64,000 nucleotides of DNA, from NCBI GenBank assembly GCA_037444305.1, contig JBBIMP010000015.1, positions 1 through 64,000 of the forward strand, in the 5' to 3' direction. This DNA comes from JBBIMP01 sp037444305. GTDB taxonomy: Bacteria; Acidobacteriota; UBA6911. Positions 14,818 through 23,497 of this stretch are shown one piece after another. Under the pieces are notes generated by a model, which saw nothing but the letters and a program-made list of their open reading frames with translations, ran no database searches and was not told the DNA's origin. The position numbers and the translations under genes are program-made. Position 1 is the stretch's first letter. Each line of letters opens with the position of its first letter.

Positions 14818-16806
14818 ATGCGCGAATTGATCTTCAGCGTTGTTCTCCTCGCATCCATTGTTTTCTTCCTGTTCAACTCGATCCGGCTTTATCGTTACCT
14901 CGCCATTGGAAAACCGGTGGATCGCTTCGGCGAACCCGGCCGACGGTTGTTGAACGTCCTGGTAGTAGCTTTCGGCCAGAAAAAACTGCTTCGCGAGCCT
15001 TTTGCCGGGCTGATGCATTTCTTCATCTTCTGGGGTTTCGTCATTCTCCTCTCGGCCGTCGCTGAAGCCATTGTCGAAGGCGTTTACCCTCCGTTCAATC
15101 TTGCCGAACTCGGTCCCCTGTACCCGGTGCTGGCGTTTCTGCAGGAAGTTGTTGGGATTCTGGTTCTGGCGGCGGTACTTATGGGATTCGTGCGCTGGTA
15201 CGTAATCCCTCCCCAGCGGTATTACGGTCCGGAAATCGGTTCTCACGTGCGCCTGGACGCCACCTTCATCCTCAGTCTCATTTTCGTCATCATCACCTCC
15301 ACGTTCGGGACCAGTGCCACGCGAATTGTCGTGTCGGGCGAGGACGTTCCAGCCAGGTTTGTCTCCACGCAGTTGGCGACGCTGTTGGCATCCCCTGGCG
15401 GGGCCGAGATATGGCACGAAGTCTTCTGGTGGATTCACATCCTGGTGATACTAGGGTTTCTCAATTATCTTCCTTTTTCCAAGCACCTGCACGTGCTCAC
15501 CTCGATACCCAACGTCTATTTTTCCTCGCTCGAGCCCAAAGGTTCGTTGACATCGCTGAATCTCGAGGATGAGTCTGCGGAGAAGTTCGGGGCCGAGGAC
15601 GTGAGCGATCTCACCTGGAAACAGCTCCTTGACGGTTACACCTGCACCGATTGCGGCCGGTGCACCGCCGCCTGCCCGGCCAACATCACCGGCAAGCCCC
15701 TGAGCCCCAGGAAGATTATCATGAACATCCGCGATCGGACTATGCACCTGGCCCCGATCATGCTAACGGACGGCGACGGGGCAGATCGGGAGCAGGTTTT
15801 GGGAAACCGTCTTCTGGGCAACTATGTCACGGAAGAAGAACTGTGGGCGTGCACCACCTGCAGGGCCTGTATGGAGGAGTGCCCGGTGATGATCGAGCAC
15901 ATTCCTGCGATTCTGGACATGAGGCGTTATCTTGTCCTGACGGATTCGCGCTTCCCGTCCGAGCTGACCGCTACGTTCAAGAACCTCGAAACCAACTTTT
16001 CCCCTTGGGCATTCAGCCATGAAACCCGTGCCGATTGGGCCAAGGACCTTGACATCAGGCATATGGCTGACGTCGAGGCGGAGGTGGATGTGTTGTATTG
16101 GGTCGGCTGCGCCGGATCCTACGACGCCCGGTACCAAAAGGTCTCCCGCGCCATGGCACAGATAATGAACACCGCCGGTGTTGATTTTGCAATTCTCGGG
16201 CAGGAAGAAAAATGCAATGGAGATCCGGCACGGCGGGGCGGTAACGAGTACCTGGCGCAGCTGCTTATCGCGGAGAACGTCGAGACGCTGAAGAAATACA
16301 GGTTTAGACGTATCGTGGCGAGCTGCCCCCACTGTTTCAACACCCTTAAAAACGAATATCCGCACTTTGGCGCCAGTTACGACGTTGTGCACCACACGAC
16401 GTTTCTCCATGAGCTTCTGCAGCAGGGGCGGATACGCCTTTCCCGGAAGGGACGAGAAACCCTGGTCTTTCACGATTCCTGTTACCTCGGCAGGTACAAC
16501 GGCATCTACGACGAGCCGCGGGAGCTTTTGCGTGCTTCCGGTTCATCCGTCAAAAAAATGAACCGCGCCAGGGATCGAGGTTTCTGCTGCGGCGCGGGTG
16601 GCGCCAGGATGTTCATGGAGGAAACCATCGGCAAGCGGGTCAATGTCGAACGGACCGAGGAGGCTTTAGCGTTGGATGCCGGCACGATTGCCACTGCCTG
16701 CCCGTTCTGCATGACGATGCTGACCGATGGATTGAAGGCCAAGGATGCCGACGAGCAGGTGAAGGTGGAGGACGTTGCCGAAATTGTCGCCGCCTCCCTG
16801 CTCTGA
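14818..16806 (+). CDS. Membrane-bound Fe-S oxidoreductase, FadF/EMO-like
   Basis: 662 residues from ATG 14818, with GGAGG 15 bases upstream (long spacing). The first 250 residues have about five or six membrane helices of the NarI cytochrome b type. Two ferredoxin motifs follow (CTDCGRCTAACP near residue 276 and CTTCRACMEECP near 345). Two CCG-type domains come next: YWVGCAGSYD ... SCPHCFNTLKNEYP, and HDSCYLGRYN ... FCCGAGGARMF, as in HdrD/GlpC. Proteins of this layout move electrons from electron-transfer flavoprotein to the quinone pool during fatty-acid oxidation (FadF of Bacillus, EMO of Syntrophomonas). No etfAB is in the window, so the electron donor is inferred. Glycolate or lactate oxidase subunits are alternatives. 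Confidence 0.8.
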   Translation: MRELIFSVVLLASIVFFLFNSIRLYRYLAIGKPVDRFGEPGRRLLNVLVVAFGQKKLLREPFAGLMHFFIFWGFVILLSAVAEAIVEGVYPPFNLAELGPLYPVLAFLQEVVGILVLAAVLMGFVRWYVIPPQRYYGPEIGSHVRLDATFILSLIFVIITSTFGTSATRIVVSGEDVPARFVSTQLATLLASPGGAEIWHEVFWWIHILVILGFLNYLPFSKHLHVLTSIPNVYFSSLEPKGSLTSLNLEDESAEKFGAEDVSDLTWKQLLDGYTCTDCGRCTAACPANITGKPLSPRKIIMNIRDRTMHLAPIMLTDGDGADREQVLGNRLLGNYVTEEELWACTTCRACMEECPVMIEHIPAILDMRRYLVLTDSRFPSELTATFKNLETNFSPWAFSHETRADWAKDLDIRHMADVEAEVDVLYWVGCAGSYDARYQKVSRAMAQIMNTAGVDFAILGQEEKCNGDPARRGGNEYLAQLLIAENVETLKKYRFRRIVASCPHCFNTLKNEYPHFGASYDVVHHTTFLHELLQQGRIRLSRKGRETLVFHDSCYLGRYNGIYDEPRELLRASGSSVKKMNRARDRGFCCGAGGARMFMEETIGKRVNVERTEEALALDAGTIATACPFCMTMLTDGLKAKDADEQVKVEDVAEIVAASLL

Positions 16807-16874
16807 TTGCGCCACGCGCCTGCCGTCGGGAAAACCAGGGCCTCCCCCGGAGAGCCCGTTCTCCCCGAGGGATT

Positions 16875-18287
16875 TTAGTCAATCCAGCGCGTCCATCCCT
16901 CGAGCCTGGCCTTGAGCGCAGCCATGGCTTGGTCGGCCACCGCCCCGTCTATAACACGGTGGTCAAATGACATGTAGAGATAAACCATCGGCCGGATCGC
17001 AATCGCATCGTTGATCACCACGGGACGCTTCTCTATGCCCCCTACACCCAAGATGGCCACTTGAGGCTGGTTTATTATGGGAGTTCCGAAGAGCGCTCCG
17101 TAGATGCCAGGGTTTGTGATCGTGATCGTCCCATTTTGTACTTCCTCCGGCTTCAGCTTCCTGCTTCTCGCTCGCTCTGCCAGGTCGTGGATCGCAAGCG
17201 CAATGCCTGTAAAGGACTTCAGGTGGGCATCCCTTACAACGGGAACGATCAACCCCGCCTCGAGAGCCACGGCGATACCCACGTTCACCGGCTTGTGGTA
17301 ACGAATGCTGTCTCCCTCAACGGCGCTGTTGAGAAGCGGGAATTCCCGCACCGTATCCACCAGACCCTTCACGAAAAACGGCGTATAGGTCAGATTCACG
17401 CCGTTCCTTGCCTTGAAACCCTCCTTGTTCGCCTCTCGCAACACCGAAATCGCGCTCATCTCCACGTGAAAAACCGTTGCCACATGAGCGGATGTCCGCT
17501 TGCTCATCACCATGTGATCCGAGATAGACTTCCTCATGACGGACATTGCGACGGTTTCTCCCGCTGTCACAGCTGCCAATGGCTCACCAGTCGGCGGCTT
17601 TGCCGTCCCGGCAGGCGCCTTCGCTGCCGGCGGGGATGTCTTCATGGATTCCCTCTGCTCCGCAGGCACATCCTGCTTGGAGACGGGGGTTGCGGCGGAT
17701 TTGCCCCTGATGCCGGCAATGTGTCTTTCGACGTCCTGTTTCGTAATCCGGCCTGAGAGTCCAGTTCCTTCCAGGCTTGCCAAATTGATGCCATGCTCCC
17801 TTGCCAGCCTGCGAACCAATGGCGAGGTTCTTATATCCTGGCTTGCGCCTGGCTCTGCAGTTTCTGCCTGCGTGGTTGCCGCCACCATTTCCACCTCAGA
17901 CGCTGCTTCATCTGCAGCTGATGCCGACGCACCCAGGATTTCCTCCACCGCCGGAGGAATCTCGGCCTGCACGCTCGCGGCGATGCCAGATGGTATTGGT
18001 TCTGCTTCGGATTTCTCATCCGATGCGACCGGTTCTGGAGCGCCCTCCCCCTCGCCAGACAACAGTGCTACGACAGTGTTTATCTGGACAGTCTCTCCCT
18101 CCTTCACCAGAATTTCCCTGAGCACGCCTGCCGCCGGCGACGGAATCTCCGAATCCACTTTGTCGGTGGATATTTCAAACAGCGGTTCGTCGCGCTCCAC
18201 CTGTTCCCCGATGCTCTTGAGCCACTTGGTGACAGTCCCCTCAAAAATGGACTCCCCCATCTGCGGCATGGTTACCTTAATGGGCAT
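16875..18287 (-). CDS. 2-oxoacid dehydrogenase E2, dihydrolipoamide acyltransferase
   Basis: 470 residues from ATG 18287 (MPIKVTMPQMG). It has a lipoyl domain with the lipoylated lysine in ISTDKVDSEI near residue 43, then an Ala/Glu/Pro linker. A peripheral subunit-binding domain (RTSPLVRRLAREHGINLASL) follows. The C-terminal catalytic domain ends with FDHRVIDGAVADQAM, holding the catalytic His and Asp. It transfers an acyl group to CoA in a pyruvate, 2-oxoglutarate or branched-chain complex; the substrate cannot be told from sequence, and no E1 genes are in the window. It follows lipB and lpd in a minus-strand run, which joins E3, the lipoyl transferase and the lipoyl-bearing protein. Confidence 0.9.
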   Translation of the reverse strand: MPIKVTMPQMGESIFEGTVTKWLKSIGEQVERDEPLFEISTDKVDSEIPSPAAGVLREILVKEGETVQINTVVALLSGEGEGAPEPVASDEKSEAEPIPSGIAASVQAEIPPAVEEILGASASAADEAASEVEMVAATTQAETAEPGASQDIRTSPLVRRLAREHGINLASLEGTGLSGRITKQDVERHIAGIRGKSAATPVSKQDVPAEQRESMKTSPPAAKAPAGTAKPPTGEPLAAVTAGETVAMSVMRKSISDHMVMSKRTSAHVATVFHVEMSAISVLREANKEGFKARNGVNLTYTPFFVKGLVDTVREFPLLNSAVEGDSIRYHKPVNVGIAVALEAGLIVPVVRDAHLKSFTGIALAIHDLAERARSRKLKPEEVQNGTITITNPGIYGALFGTPIINQPQVAILGVGGIEKRPVVINDAIAIRPMVYLYMSFDHRVIDGAVADQAMAALKARLEGWTRWID

Positions 18288-18423
18288 ATCGTCTGTTCTC
18301 CCCTCTTTTTGCCTGTGCAAAATCCCGCTTTTGGCAGGCTCCTGTAGCGAAGCAGACCCGAAATATCCAGATGGTGCATTGACGCCGCTCTCAGGCCTTC
18401 TTCCCCCTCACGCCTTGCATCTC

Positions 18424-19170
18424 TCAAGTATGGGCCGCGCGGAACACTCCTCTGAGCTGCCCCGACTGCATGTACTCCAGAGGACGGTGGAAAACAGCCG
18501 AGAATTGCGCTGCGGCCTTCCTTCCCACCTCCGCCAGCTGATAGGATCTCGAGGTAAGAGCCTGCATGGAAGTCACACCCCTGCCTTGAATTCCACACGG
18601 AACAATCCAGGCAAAGCAGCTCAAATCCGTATTCACGTTCAGGGCAAAGCCATGCCGTGTTACCCACCGACTGAGGTGCACACCCAACGCCGCTATTTTC
18701 CCCTTATCGGTCCACACGCCGGTGAGTCCCGCAACTCGGAAAGCCTCGATTTCATACTCGCCGAGGAGACGGATTAAGACCTCCTCCAGACGCCAAACGT
18801 ACTTGTGGACATCTCTCTCGCCGGCAGCGGCCAGGTTCAACAGCGGGTAACCAACCAGCTGACCCGGCCCATGGAAGGTAATGTCTCCTCCCCTGTCAGC
18901 CTCAAAACACTCCACCCCTCGGGCGCGTAGCTCATCCCTCCCCACCAACAGGTTGTCCCACCGGCCATTGCGTCCCTGCGTTATCGTCGGCGGGTGCTCG
19001 ACCAGGAGAAGTGCATCCTCCCGTGCTCCCTGCTTCAGGCCTTCGCTGACCTGCATCTGCAACTCTAGCGCCGGCGCGAATCCGATCCGGCCGCAGAAGG
19101 TCCAGAAGCATTTCCTCACGGCCGTTTCGGCGGGTTTGTCAGTAGTGAATCGCACTTCCGTAGACGGCAT
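18424..19170 (-). CDS. lipB: Octanoyl-ACP:protein octanoyltransferase LipB
   Basis: 248 residues. It moves octanoyl groups from ACP to lipoyl domains, the first step of lipoate assembly. Motifs: LLLVEHPPTITQGR near 60, ADRGGDITFHGPGQLVGYPL near 95, KIAALGVHLSRWVTRHGFALNVN near 160 (catalytic Lys) and IVPCGIQGRGVTSM (catalytic Cys). The ATG at 19170 has a GGAAG six bases upstream but makes the gene overlap lpd by 32 bases; a GTG at 19119 would avoid this. The protein is somewhat longer than the usual 210-230 residues, so the start is uncertain. LipA, the next enzyme, is encoded at 42137-43051. Confidence 0.93.
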   Translation of the reverse strand: MPSTEVRFTTDKPAETAVRKCFWTFCGRIGFAPALELQMQVSEGLKQGAREDALLLVEHPPTITQGRNGRWDNLLVGRDELRARGVECFEADRGGDITFHGPGQLVGYPLLNLAAAGERDVHKYVWRLEEVLIRLLGEYEIEAFRVAGLTGVWTDKGKIAALGVHLSRWVTRHGFALNVNTDLSCFAWIVPCGIQGRGVTSMQALTSRSYQLAEVGRKAAAQFSAVFHRPLEYMQSGQLRGVFRAAHT

Positions 19171-20542
19171 GAGCAGCTTCCATAATCCCTTCCGAGACCG
19201 TTGGATGGGCGTGAATCAGGTGGGAGACATCCTCAGCTGCGGCCTCCAGCCCGATGAGGGCGGTCCCTTCAGCGATCAGTTCCGTAACGTGCGGTCCAAT
19301 CATGTGCACCCCGAGGATCTGCCGGTCCCTGGCATCGCATACCAGCTTTACGAAGCCTTCGCTTTCGCCCAGAATCGTTGCTTTGCCAATTGCCGCAAAG
19401 GGGAATCTGCCCGTGATCACCTTGCGACCCCTTTCCTTTGCCTTGTCCTCCGTCAACCCTACGCTCGCCACCTCTGGCGAGCAGTAGGTACAGCTCGGTA
19501 CCAAATCGTAATCGATTGCGGTTGTCTCTTTTCCAGCCAGGTGGTTCATAACCAGAATGCCTTCATGCGATGCCAGGTGGGCCAACTGCTGTGTCGGCAC
19601 GACATCGCCGATTGCGAAGATTCCCTCCACGTTCGTGGCCATTCTGTCGTTCACGATTATGAAACCGTTGCGGGTCTGTACCTGGACCGACTCGAGGCCG
19701 ATGTTTTCGGACACCGGGCTGCGCCCGACCGCACAGAGCGCTTTTTCAGCGCTCACGGTCTGCAACTCTCCATTCGCTAGTAAGAGCTTGGCCTCGACCT
19801 TGCCTCCCTGCAGCCCCATTTCCTCGATCCGGGCTCCCGTTAGAATCTTTATCTTTTTCCGAGTCATTATTTTGGCCAATTCCGCGGAAATTTCTTCATC
19901 CTCTAATGGCAGAATCCGAGGCAGCATCTCCACCAGCGTTACCTCAGAGCCGAAGCGTGCGAATATGGACGCGAACTCCACCCCTACCGCGCCTGCACCA
20001 ACCACCAGCAGAGACTTCGGAACGGAATCCAGGTTCAGGATTTCCTTGTTGGTCAGAATATGGGTTCCGTCCAGCTCCAGGCCTGGCAACAGCTTGGCTT
20101 CGGATCCCGTTGCCACCACAATGTTGCGGCTTGTCAGCTCGGTGGCGGAATCCCCATCTACCACAACCGCTCCCGGCCCGGTAATTTTCGCCTTCCCGGG
20201 AAAAGCAGCGATCTTGTTCTTTTTCATGAGGAAGTCCGTTCCCAGGGCCAATTTTTTCACGATCTTGTCTTTCCTGGCCTTCACCAGACGGAAATCCAGA
20301 TTTATATCCTTGTATAAGATTCCAAATTCCTTTCCCTTCAATGCTTTCTCGTATAGTTCCGCATTGAGCAGCAGTGCCTTGGTAGGAATGCAGCCCCAGT
20401 GGAGGCAGGTTCCGCCCAACTTGGAGTATTTCTCCACGAGCGCGACTCGCAGACCCAGCTGACTGCCCTTTATTGCCGCCACGTACCCGCCTGGGCCACT
20501 ACCGATTACAGTTACATCATAGCGATTAGACTCACTGGTCAA
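19139..20542 (-). CDS. lpd: Dihydrolipoamide dehydrogenase (E3)
   Basis: 467 residues. Flavoprotein that reoxidises dihydrolipoamide with NAD+. FAD-binding IGSGPGGYVAAI at the N-terminus; redox disulphide in GGTCLHWGCIPTKALL; NAD-binding VGAGAVGVEFASIF near 180; a second FAD segment IFAIGDVV near 310; and the C-terminal catalytic His-Glu in HAHPTVSEGI. Length is normal for the family. It opens a minus-strand run lpd-lipB-E2 devoted to lipoyl-dependent enzymes. Confidence 0.96.
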   Translation of the reverse strand: MTSESNRYDVTVIGSGPGGYVAAIKGSQLGLRVALVEKYSKLGGTCLHWGCIPTKALLLNAELYEKALKGKEFGILYKDINLDFRLVKARKDKIVKKLALGTDFLMKKNKIAAFPGKAKITGPGAVVVDGDSATELTSRNIVVATGSEAKLLPGLELDGTHILTNKEILNLDSVPKSLLVVGAGAVGVEFASIFARFGSEVTLVEMLPRILPLEDEEISAELAKIMTRKKIKILTGARIEEMGLQGGKVEAKLLLANGELQTVSAEKALCAVGRSPVSENIGLESVQVQTRNGFIIVNDRMATNVEGIFAIGDVVPTQQLAHLASHEGILVMNHLAGKETTAIDYDLVPSCTYCSPEVASVGLTEDKAKERGRKVITGRFPFAAIGKATILGESEGFVKLVCDARDRQILGVHMIGPHVTELIAEGTALIGLEAAAEDVSHLIHAHPTVSEGIMEAAHAVYGSAIHY

Positions 20543-20724
20543 GTGTCACCTTCTCTTGTTCGGATGCTGGTTCAATGAGTTGATTACCTGCCGGACTCGG
20601 CCGGCGGCAGCGATTGAGGAAATGGTCCCGGCTCGAGCATGGGACAACTTATTCCTTGGCCTGTAGAAAAAAAAAGTCTAGCACCCGTCGGAGTTTTGCG
20701 TCAAGGATGGGGCCGCTTCGGGGT

Positions 20725-20740
20725 GCACGACAGGATTGTG
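20725..20740. repeat. Left terminal inverted repeat of the ISKra4-like element
   Basis: GCACGACAGGATTGTG, perfectly inverted at 21511-21526. Confidence 0.85.
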
Positions 20741-20769
20741 GGGGTGGGCCAAACTTATGTGTTGTAAGT

Positions 20770-20806
20770 GTGTCCTCCTACGGCTATACTAGCCGTAGGA
20801 GGACAC
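20770..20806 (+). promoter_or_regulatory. 17-bp perfect hairpin masking the ribosome-binding site
   Basis: Arms 20770-20786 and 20790-20806 are exact complements with a three-base loop TAC. The AGGAGG ribosome-binding site (20797-20802) of the ORF at 20808 lies fully inside the right arm. RNA reading in from outside the element would fold this hairpin and block translation, a known protection in several insertion sequences; a transcript starting within the left arm would not. Confidence 0.7.
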
Positions 20807-20807
20807 C

Positions 20808-21221
20808 ATGAGCGATCGACGTTCCCCATCCGAAGCTGTCCGGCTGTTAGCTGTGGATTTGGCGCAGGCTCGCCCGATGCGTCGTGGCTCTTTGTCGGAG
20901 CGGTTCATGAAGTGCGGTCAGGTTGGTTGCCGATGTCAGAAGGATCCTGAAGCTCGGCACGGGCCCTACTTCAGCCTCACTCGTGGCGCCGGCGGCACGA
21001 CCCGGTCGAGATACCTATCCGAGGAGCAGGCTGCTCTCGCTCGTGTCCAGATCGAGGCCGGCCAGAGCTTCCGCAGGCAGGTCGATGCGTTTTGGGAGGC
21101 CAGCGAACGTTGGGCCGACGCCGAGCTTGAGGCCAGCGAGACAGCCTCCAGGATGGAGGCTGAAAAAGGGGGCTCCCCGCGACCTTCGAGGCGGAAGTCA
21201 TCGCCGAGATCGAAGCGCTGA
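20808..21221 (+). CDS. DUF6788-like small ORF of the ISKra4-like element
   Basis: 137 residues. A central segment MRRGSLSERFMKCGQVGCRCQKDPEARHGPYFSLTR (about residues 24-59) has two closely spaced cysteines (CGQVGCRC) and a GPY motif; it then ends in a basic RS-rich tail. Proteins of this type accompany ISKra4-like transposases; the function is not known to me, and DNA or metal binding is a guess. It is intact, with an AGGAGG site six bases before the ATG held in a hairpin. The transposase remnant follows in another frame after an AAAAAGGGGG run, where frameshifting may have occurred in the parent element. Confidence 0.65.
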   Translation: MSDRRSPSEAVRLLAVDLAQARPMRRGSLSERFMKCGQVGCRCQKDPEARHGPYFSLTRGAGGTTRSRYLSEEQAALARVQIEAGQSFRRQVDAFWEASERWADAELEASETASRMEAEKGGSPRPSRRKSSPRSKR

Positions 21222-21472
21222 TCGGGCCGGCGGCGGTCGAGCGCATCGATTTCGAGGCGATAGAGGTCGCGGAGTTCCGCGCCCAAGGACTTTGCACCTC
21301 GACGGGAGTGGTCGAAGCAGGCTGCAAGGTGGCCATTGGTACTCGGCTCAAACGAGCCGGTATGCACTGGACGGTAGCCGGCGCTGACGCGATCATTGCC
21401 CTCCGATGCTGCAAACTGAGCGGTCGGTTTGAGGACTTCTGGGAGCGACGGGCCGAGGCGCGGGCGGGCTGA
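21179..21472 (+). pseudogene. ISKra4-like transposase remnant with internal deletion
   Basis: The frame reads ATFEAEVIAEIEALIG (the family's N-terminal part), passes at about 21265 straight into EFRAQGLCTSTGVVEAGCK and GMHWTVAGADAIIALRCC, then FEDFWERR and TGA. The latter motifs are the C-terminal end of ISKra4-type transposases. The catalytic middle, several hundred residues, is deleted cleanly without disturbing the frame. There is no start codon of its own. Confidence 0.7.
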
Positions 21473-21510
21473 CTCTCACTACGGGAAACCGACGCGGGAG
21501 AGCCGACCAT

Positions 21511-21526
21511 CACAATCCTGTCGTGC
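21511..21526. repeat. Right terminal inverted repeat of the ISKra4-like element
   Basis: CACAATCCTGTCGTGC, the exact complement of 20725-20740. Confidence 0.85.
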
Positions 21527-21537
21527 GCCCCAATGAT

Positions 21538-23364
21538 TTAAGGGAATGCGGCACCTTCGGCGACGGGGAGCCAGCCAGCCTGCGTCTGCAGGCGGTGGAA
21601 TCGATCGTAGAGGCCGCCCTTGTCGAGGAGGCTTTCATGGGTTCCCGCCTCGACAATCCTGCCCGCCTGGAGCACCACGATCAGATCCGCGCTGCGGATG
21701 GTCGAGAGCCGGTGGGCAATGACAAATGTGGTGCGGTCCCGCATCAGGTTCGAAAGGGCCCGCTGAACCAACCTTTCCGATTCCGAATCCAGCGCGGAGG
21801 TCGCCTCGTCGAGAATGAGGATGGGAGCGTTCTTCAGTATGGCCCTAGCGATGGAGATCCGCTGACGCTCCCCGCCCGAAAGCCGCTGCCCTCGTTCTCC
21901 GATCACGGTTTCATACCGCATCGGCAGCTGCATGATGAATTCATGGGCGAACGAAGCCTCGGCGGCCTCCCTTAGCAGCTTCTCATCCGCGCGGATGTCG
22001 CCGTAGGCGATGTTGTTGCGCACCGTGTCGTTGAAAAGAAATGTGTCCTGCGTGACCAGGGAAATGTGCCGGCGTAGTGACTCCTGTGTGAGATCCCGCA
22101 CATCCGTTCCATCGATCAGAACGGCTCCCGCGGCGACATCATAAAACCTCGGGATGAGGCTTACGAGGGTCGATTTGCCCGACCCGCTGCTCCCCACCAA
22201 GGCCACCACCATCCGCCTTTCAACCAGGAGGTTGATGTTCCGCAAAACCCGGGATGTCCCGCTCGCGTCCCGGTAATCGAAGGAGACATCGCGGAATTCG
22301 ATGGAACGGCTGAAATTCTCGAGCGGCCTTGCGGCCGCCCGGTCGTGAATCTCCACGTGCGTGTCCAGCAGTTCCATGATGCGGCCGGCCGAAGCGAAGG
22401 CGCGCTGAAACTGAACATGGAGCCGGCTCAGTTTGCGGATGGGATCGTACATGCGGAACAGCGAGAACAGCGACGCCCCGTACACGCCGAGCGTCAACCT
22501 GCCCTCGGCAATCGTGCTGTGCGCGTAATACAGCAGCGGGATGAAGCAGGCAACGGCCAGCAACTCCATGACGGGGGAGTTGAGGAACAGGATGCGCGCC
22601 GCTCTCATGTTCGACCTGAAGAGCGCGGCCGCGGCACTGCCGAACCTGGTCTCCTCGTGCCTCTCCATCCCGAACGCCTTGACAATCTTCACCCCGCTGA
22701 TCGACTGCTGCAGCAGGTCGCTCAGCGAGGCGACGTTTTCCCTGCTGCGCAGACTGGCATGGCGGATTCTCCTGCCCATGGTCAGGGTCATTCCCAGGGC
22801 CGCCGGAGCGATGAGCATGGCCAGGCTGGCCAGCATCCAGTCGATGTAGAAGACCCAGGCCACCAGCGCCACGAGCAGCACCGATTCGCGAAACAGGTCC
22901 GCCAGCGAGGTGGACACGGCCTCCTGCACCTGCTCCACGTCGCTGTTCATGCGGGAAATCAGCCTGCCCGTGGAATTGAGCGAGAAAAAACCCAACGACT
23001 GGCTCAGCACGTGGCGGTTCAGCGTATTGCGCAACTGCATGACGACGCTCTGCCCGACATGGCTCATCTTGTAGTTGGAAAAATAGAGACAGAGGCCTTT
23101 TGCCGCGGTCAAAATGAGCAGGGCCAGCGACAGCTGCAGCAATTCGTTGCCCGGCAGCAGGTTCATCATCGAGTCGACGAGCACCTTCAGCTTGTGGGCA
23201 TTTCCCTGCTCCGGCTGCTTGAGCAGGATGCTGTCGAACAATGGGAGCGCCAATCCGGTGGTGAGAACCTCCGCCAGGCCGGCCAACACCAGCAGCAGCA
23301 GAGAAACGGTCAGTTTGCCGGTATGCGGGCGGACGTATGGTAGGAGCCGGTAGAAATCACTCAT
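21538..23364 (-). CDS. msbA: ABC exporter, MsbA-like (fused membrane and ATPase domains)
   Basis: 608 residues. Residues 1-310 hold six transmembrane helices of a type I exporter. The ATPase part has Walker A VGSSGSGKSTLV near 390, signature LSGGERQRISIARA near 500, Walker B ILILDEATSALD and switch histidine IAHRLST. A homodimer would flip lipid A-core or another lipid across the inner membrane. The LPS genes elsewhere in the window make MsbA reasonable, but drug or other lipid exporters have the same layout. The gene stands alone, next to a mobile element. Confidence 0.8.
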   Translation of the reverse strand: MSDFYRLLPYVRPHTGKLTVSLLLLVLAGLAEVLTTGLALPLFDSILLKQPEQGNAHKLKVLVDSMMNLLPGNELLQLSLALLILTAAKGLCLYFSNYKMSHVGQSVVMQLRNTLNRHVLSQSLGFFSLNSTGRLISRMNSDVEQVQEAVSTSLADLFRESVLLVALVAWVFYIDWMLASLAMLIAPAALGMTLTMGRRIRHASLRSRENVASLSDLLQQSISGVKIVKAFGMERHEETRFGSAAAALFRSNMRAARILFLNSPVMELLAVACFIPLLYYAHSTIAEGRLTLGVYGASLFSLFRMYDPIRKLSRLHVQFQRAFASAGRIMELLDTHVEIHDRAAARPLENFSRSIEFRDVSFDYRDASGTSRVLRNINLLVERRMVVALVGSSGSGKSTLVSLIPRFYDVAAGAVLIDGTDVRDLTQESLRRHISLVTQDTFLFNDTVRNNIAYGDIRADEKLLREAAEASFAHEFIMQLPMRYETVIGERGQRLSGGERQRISIARAILKNAPILILDEATSALDSESERLVQRALSNLMRDRTTFVIAHRLSTIRSADLIVVLQAGRIVEAGTHESLLDKGGLYDRFHRLQTQAGWLPVAEGAAFP

Positions 23365-23497
23365 GGGGGCCTTGAATCGCTGATTCTAGGCCGATCTTCA
23401 CACCAGAGTCAACGGCTTTGCCGGGATTCCGGGAATTTCGCCGAGGTTGCACCGGAGGTGGGCCTGGCCCGGCGGTTCTGGCCCGAGCGGGCTGCGG

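Larger units (their letters stand above)
20725..21526 (+). mobile_element. Internally deleted ISKra4-like element
   Basis: An 802-base element with perfect 16-base terminal inverted repeats, GCACGACAGGATTGTG at 20725-20740 and its complement at 21511-21526. It holds a complete small first ORF (DUF6788-like) and only the joined N- and C-terminal ends of the transposase ORF; the catalytic middle is gone. It is thus non-autonomous, and could be moved only by a related transposase elsewhere. It lies between lpd and the ABC exporter gene, ending 11 bases from the exporter stop codon. I see no clear target-site duplication. Confidence 0.75.

Noticed and set aside
16807..16874. Bidirectional terminator between the convergent Fe-S oxidoreductase and E2 genes
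   Set aside because: The GC-rich complementary stretches there pair only with mismatches and have no convincing T-tract on either side.
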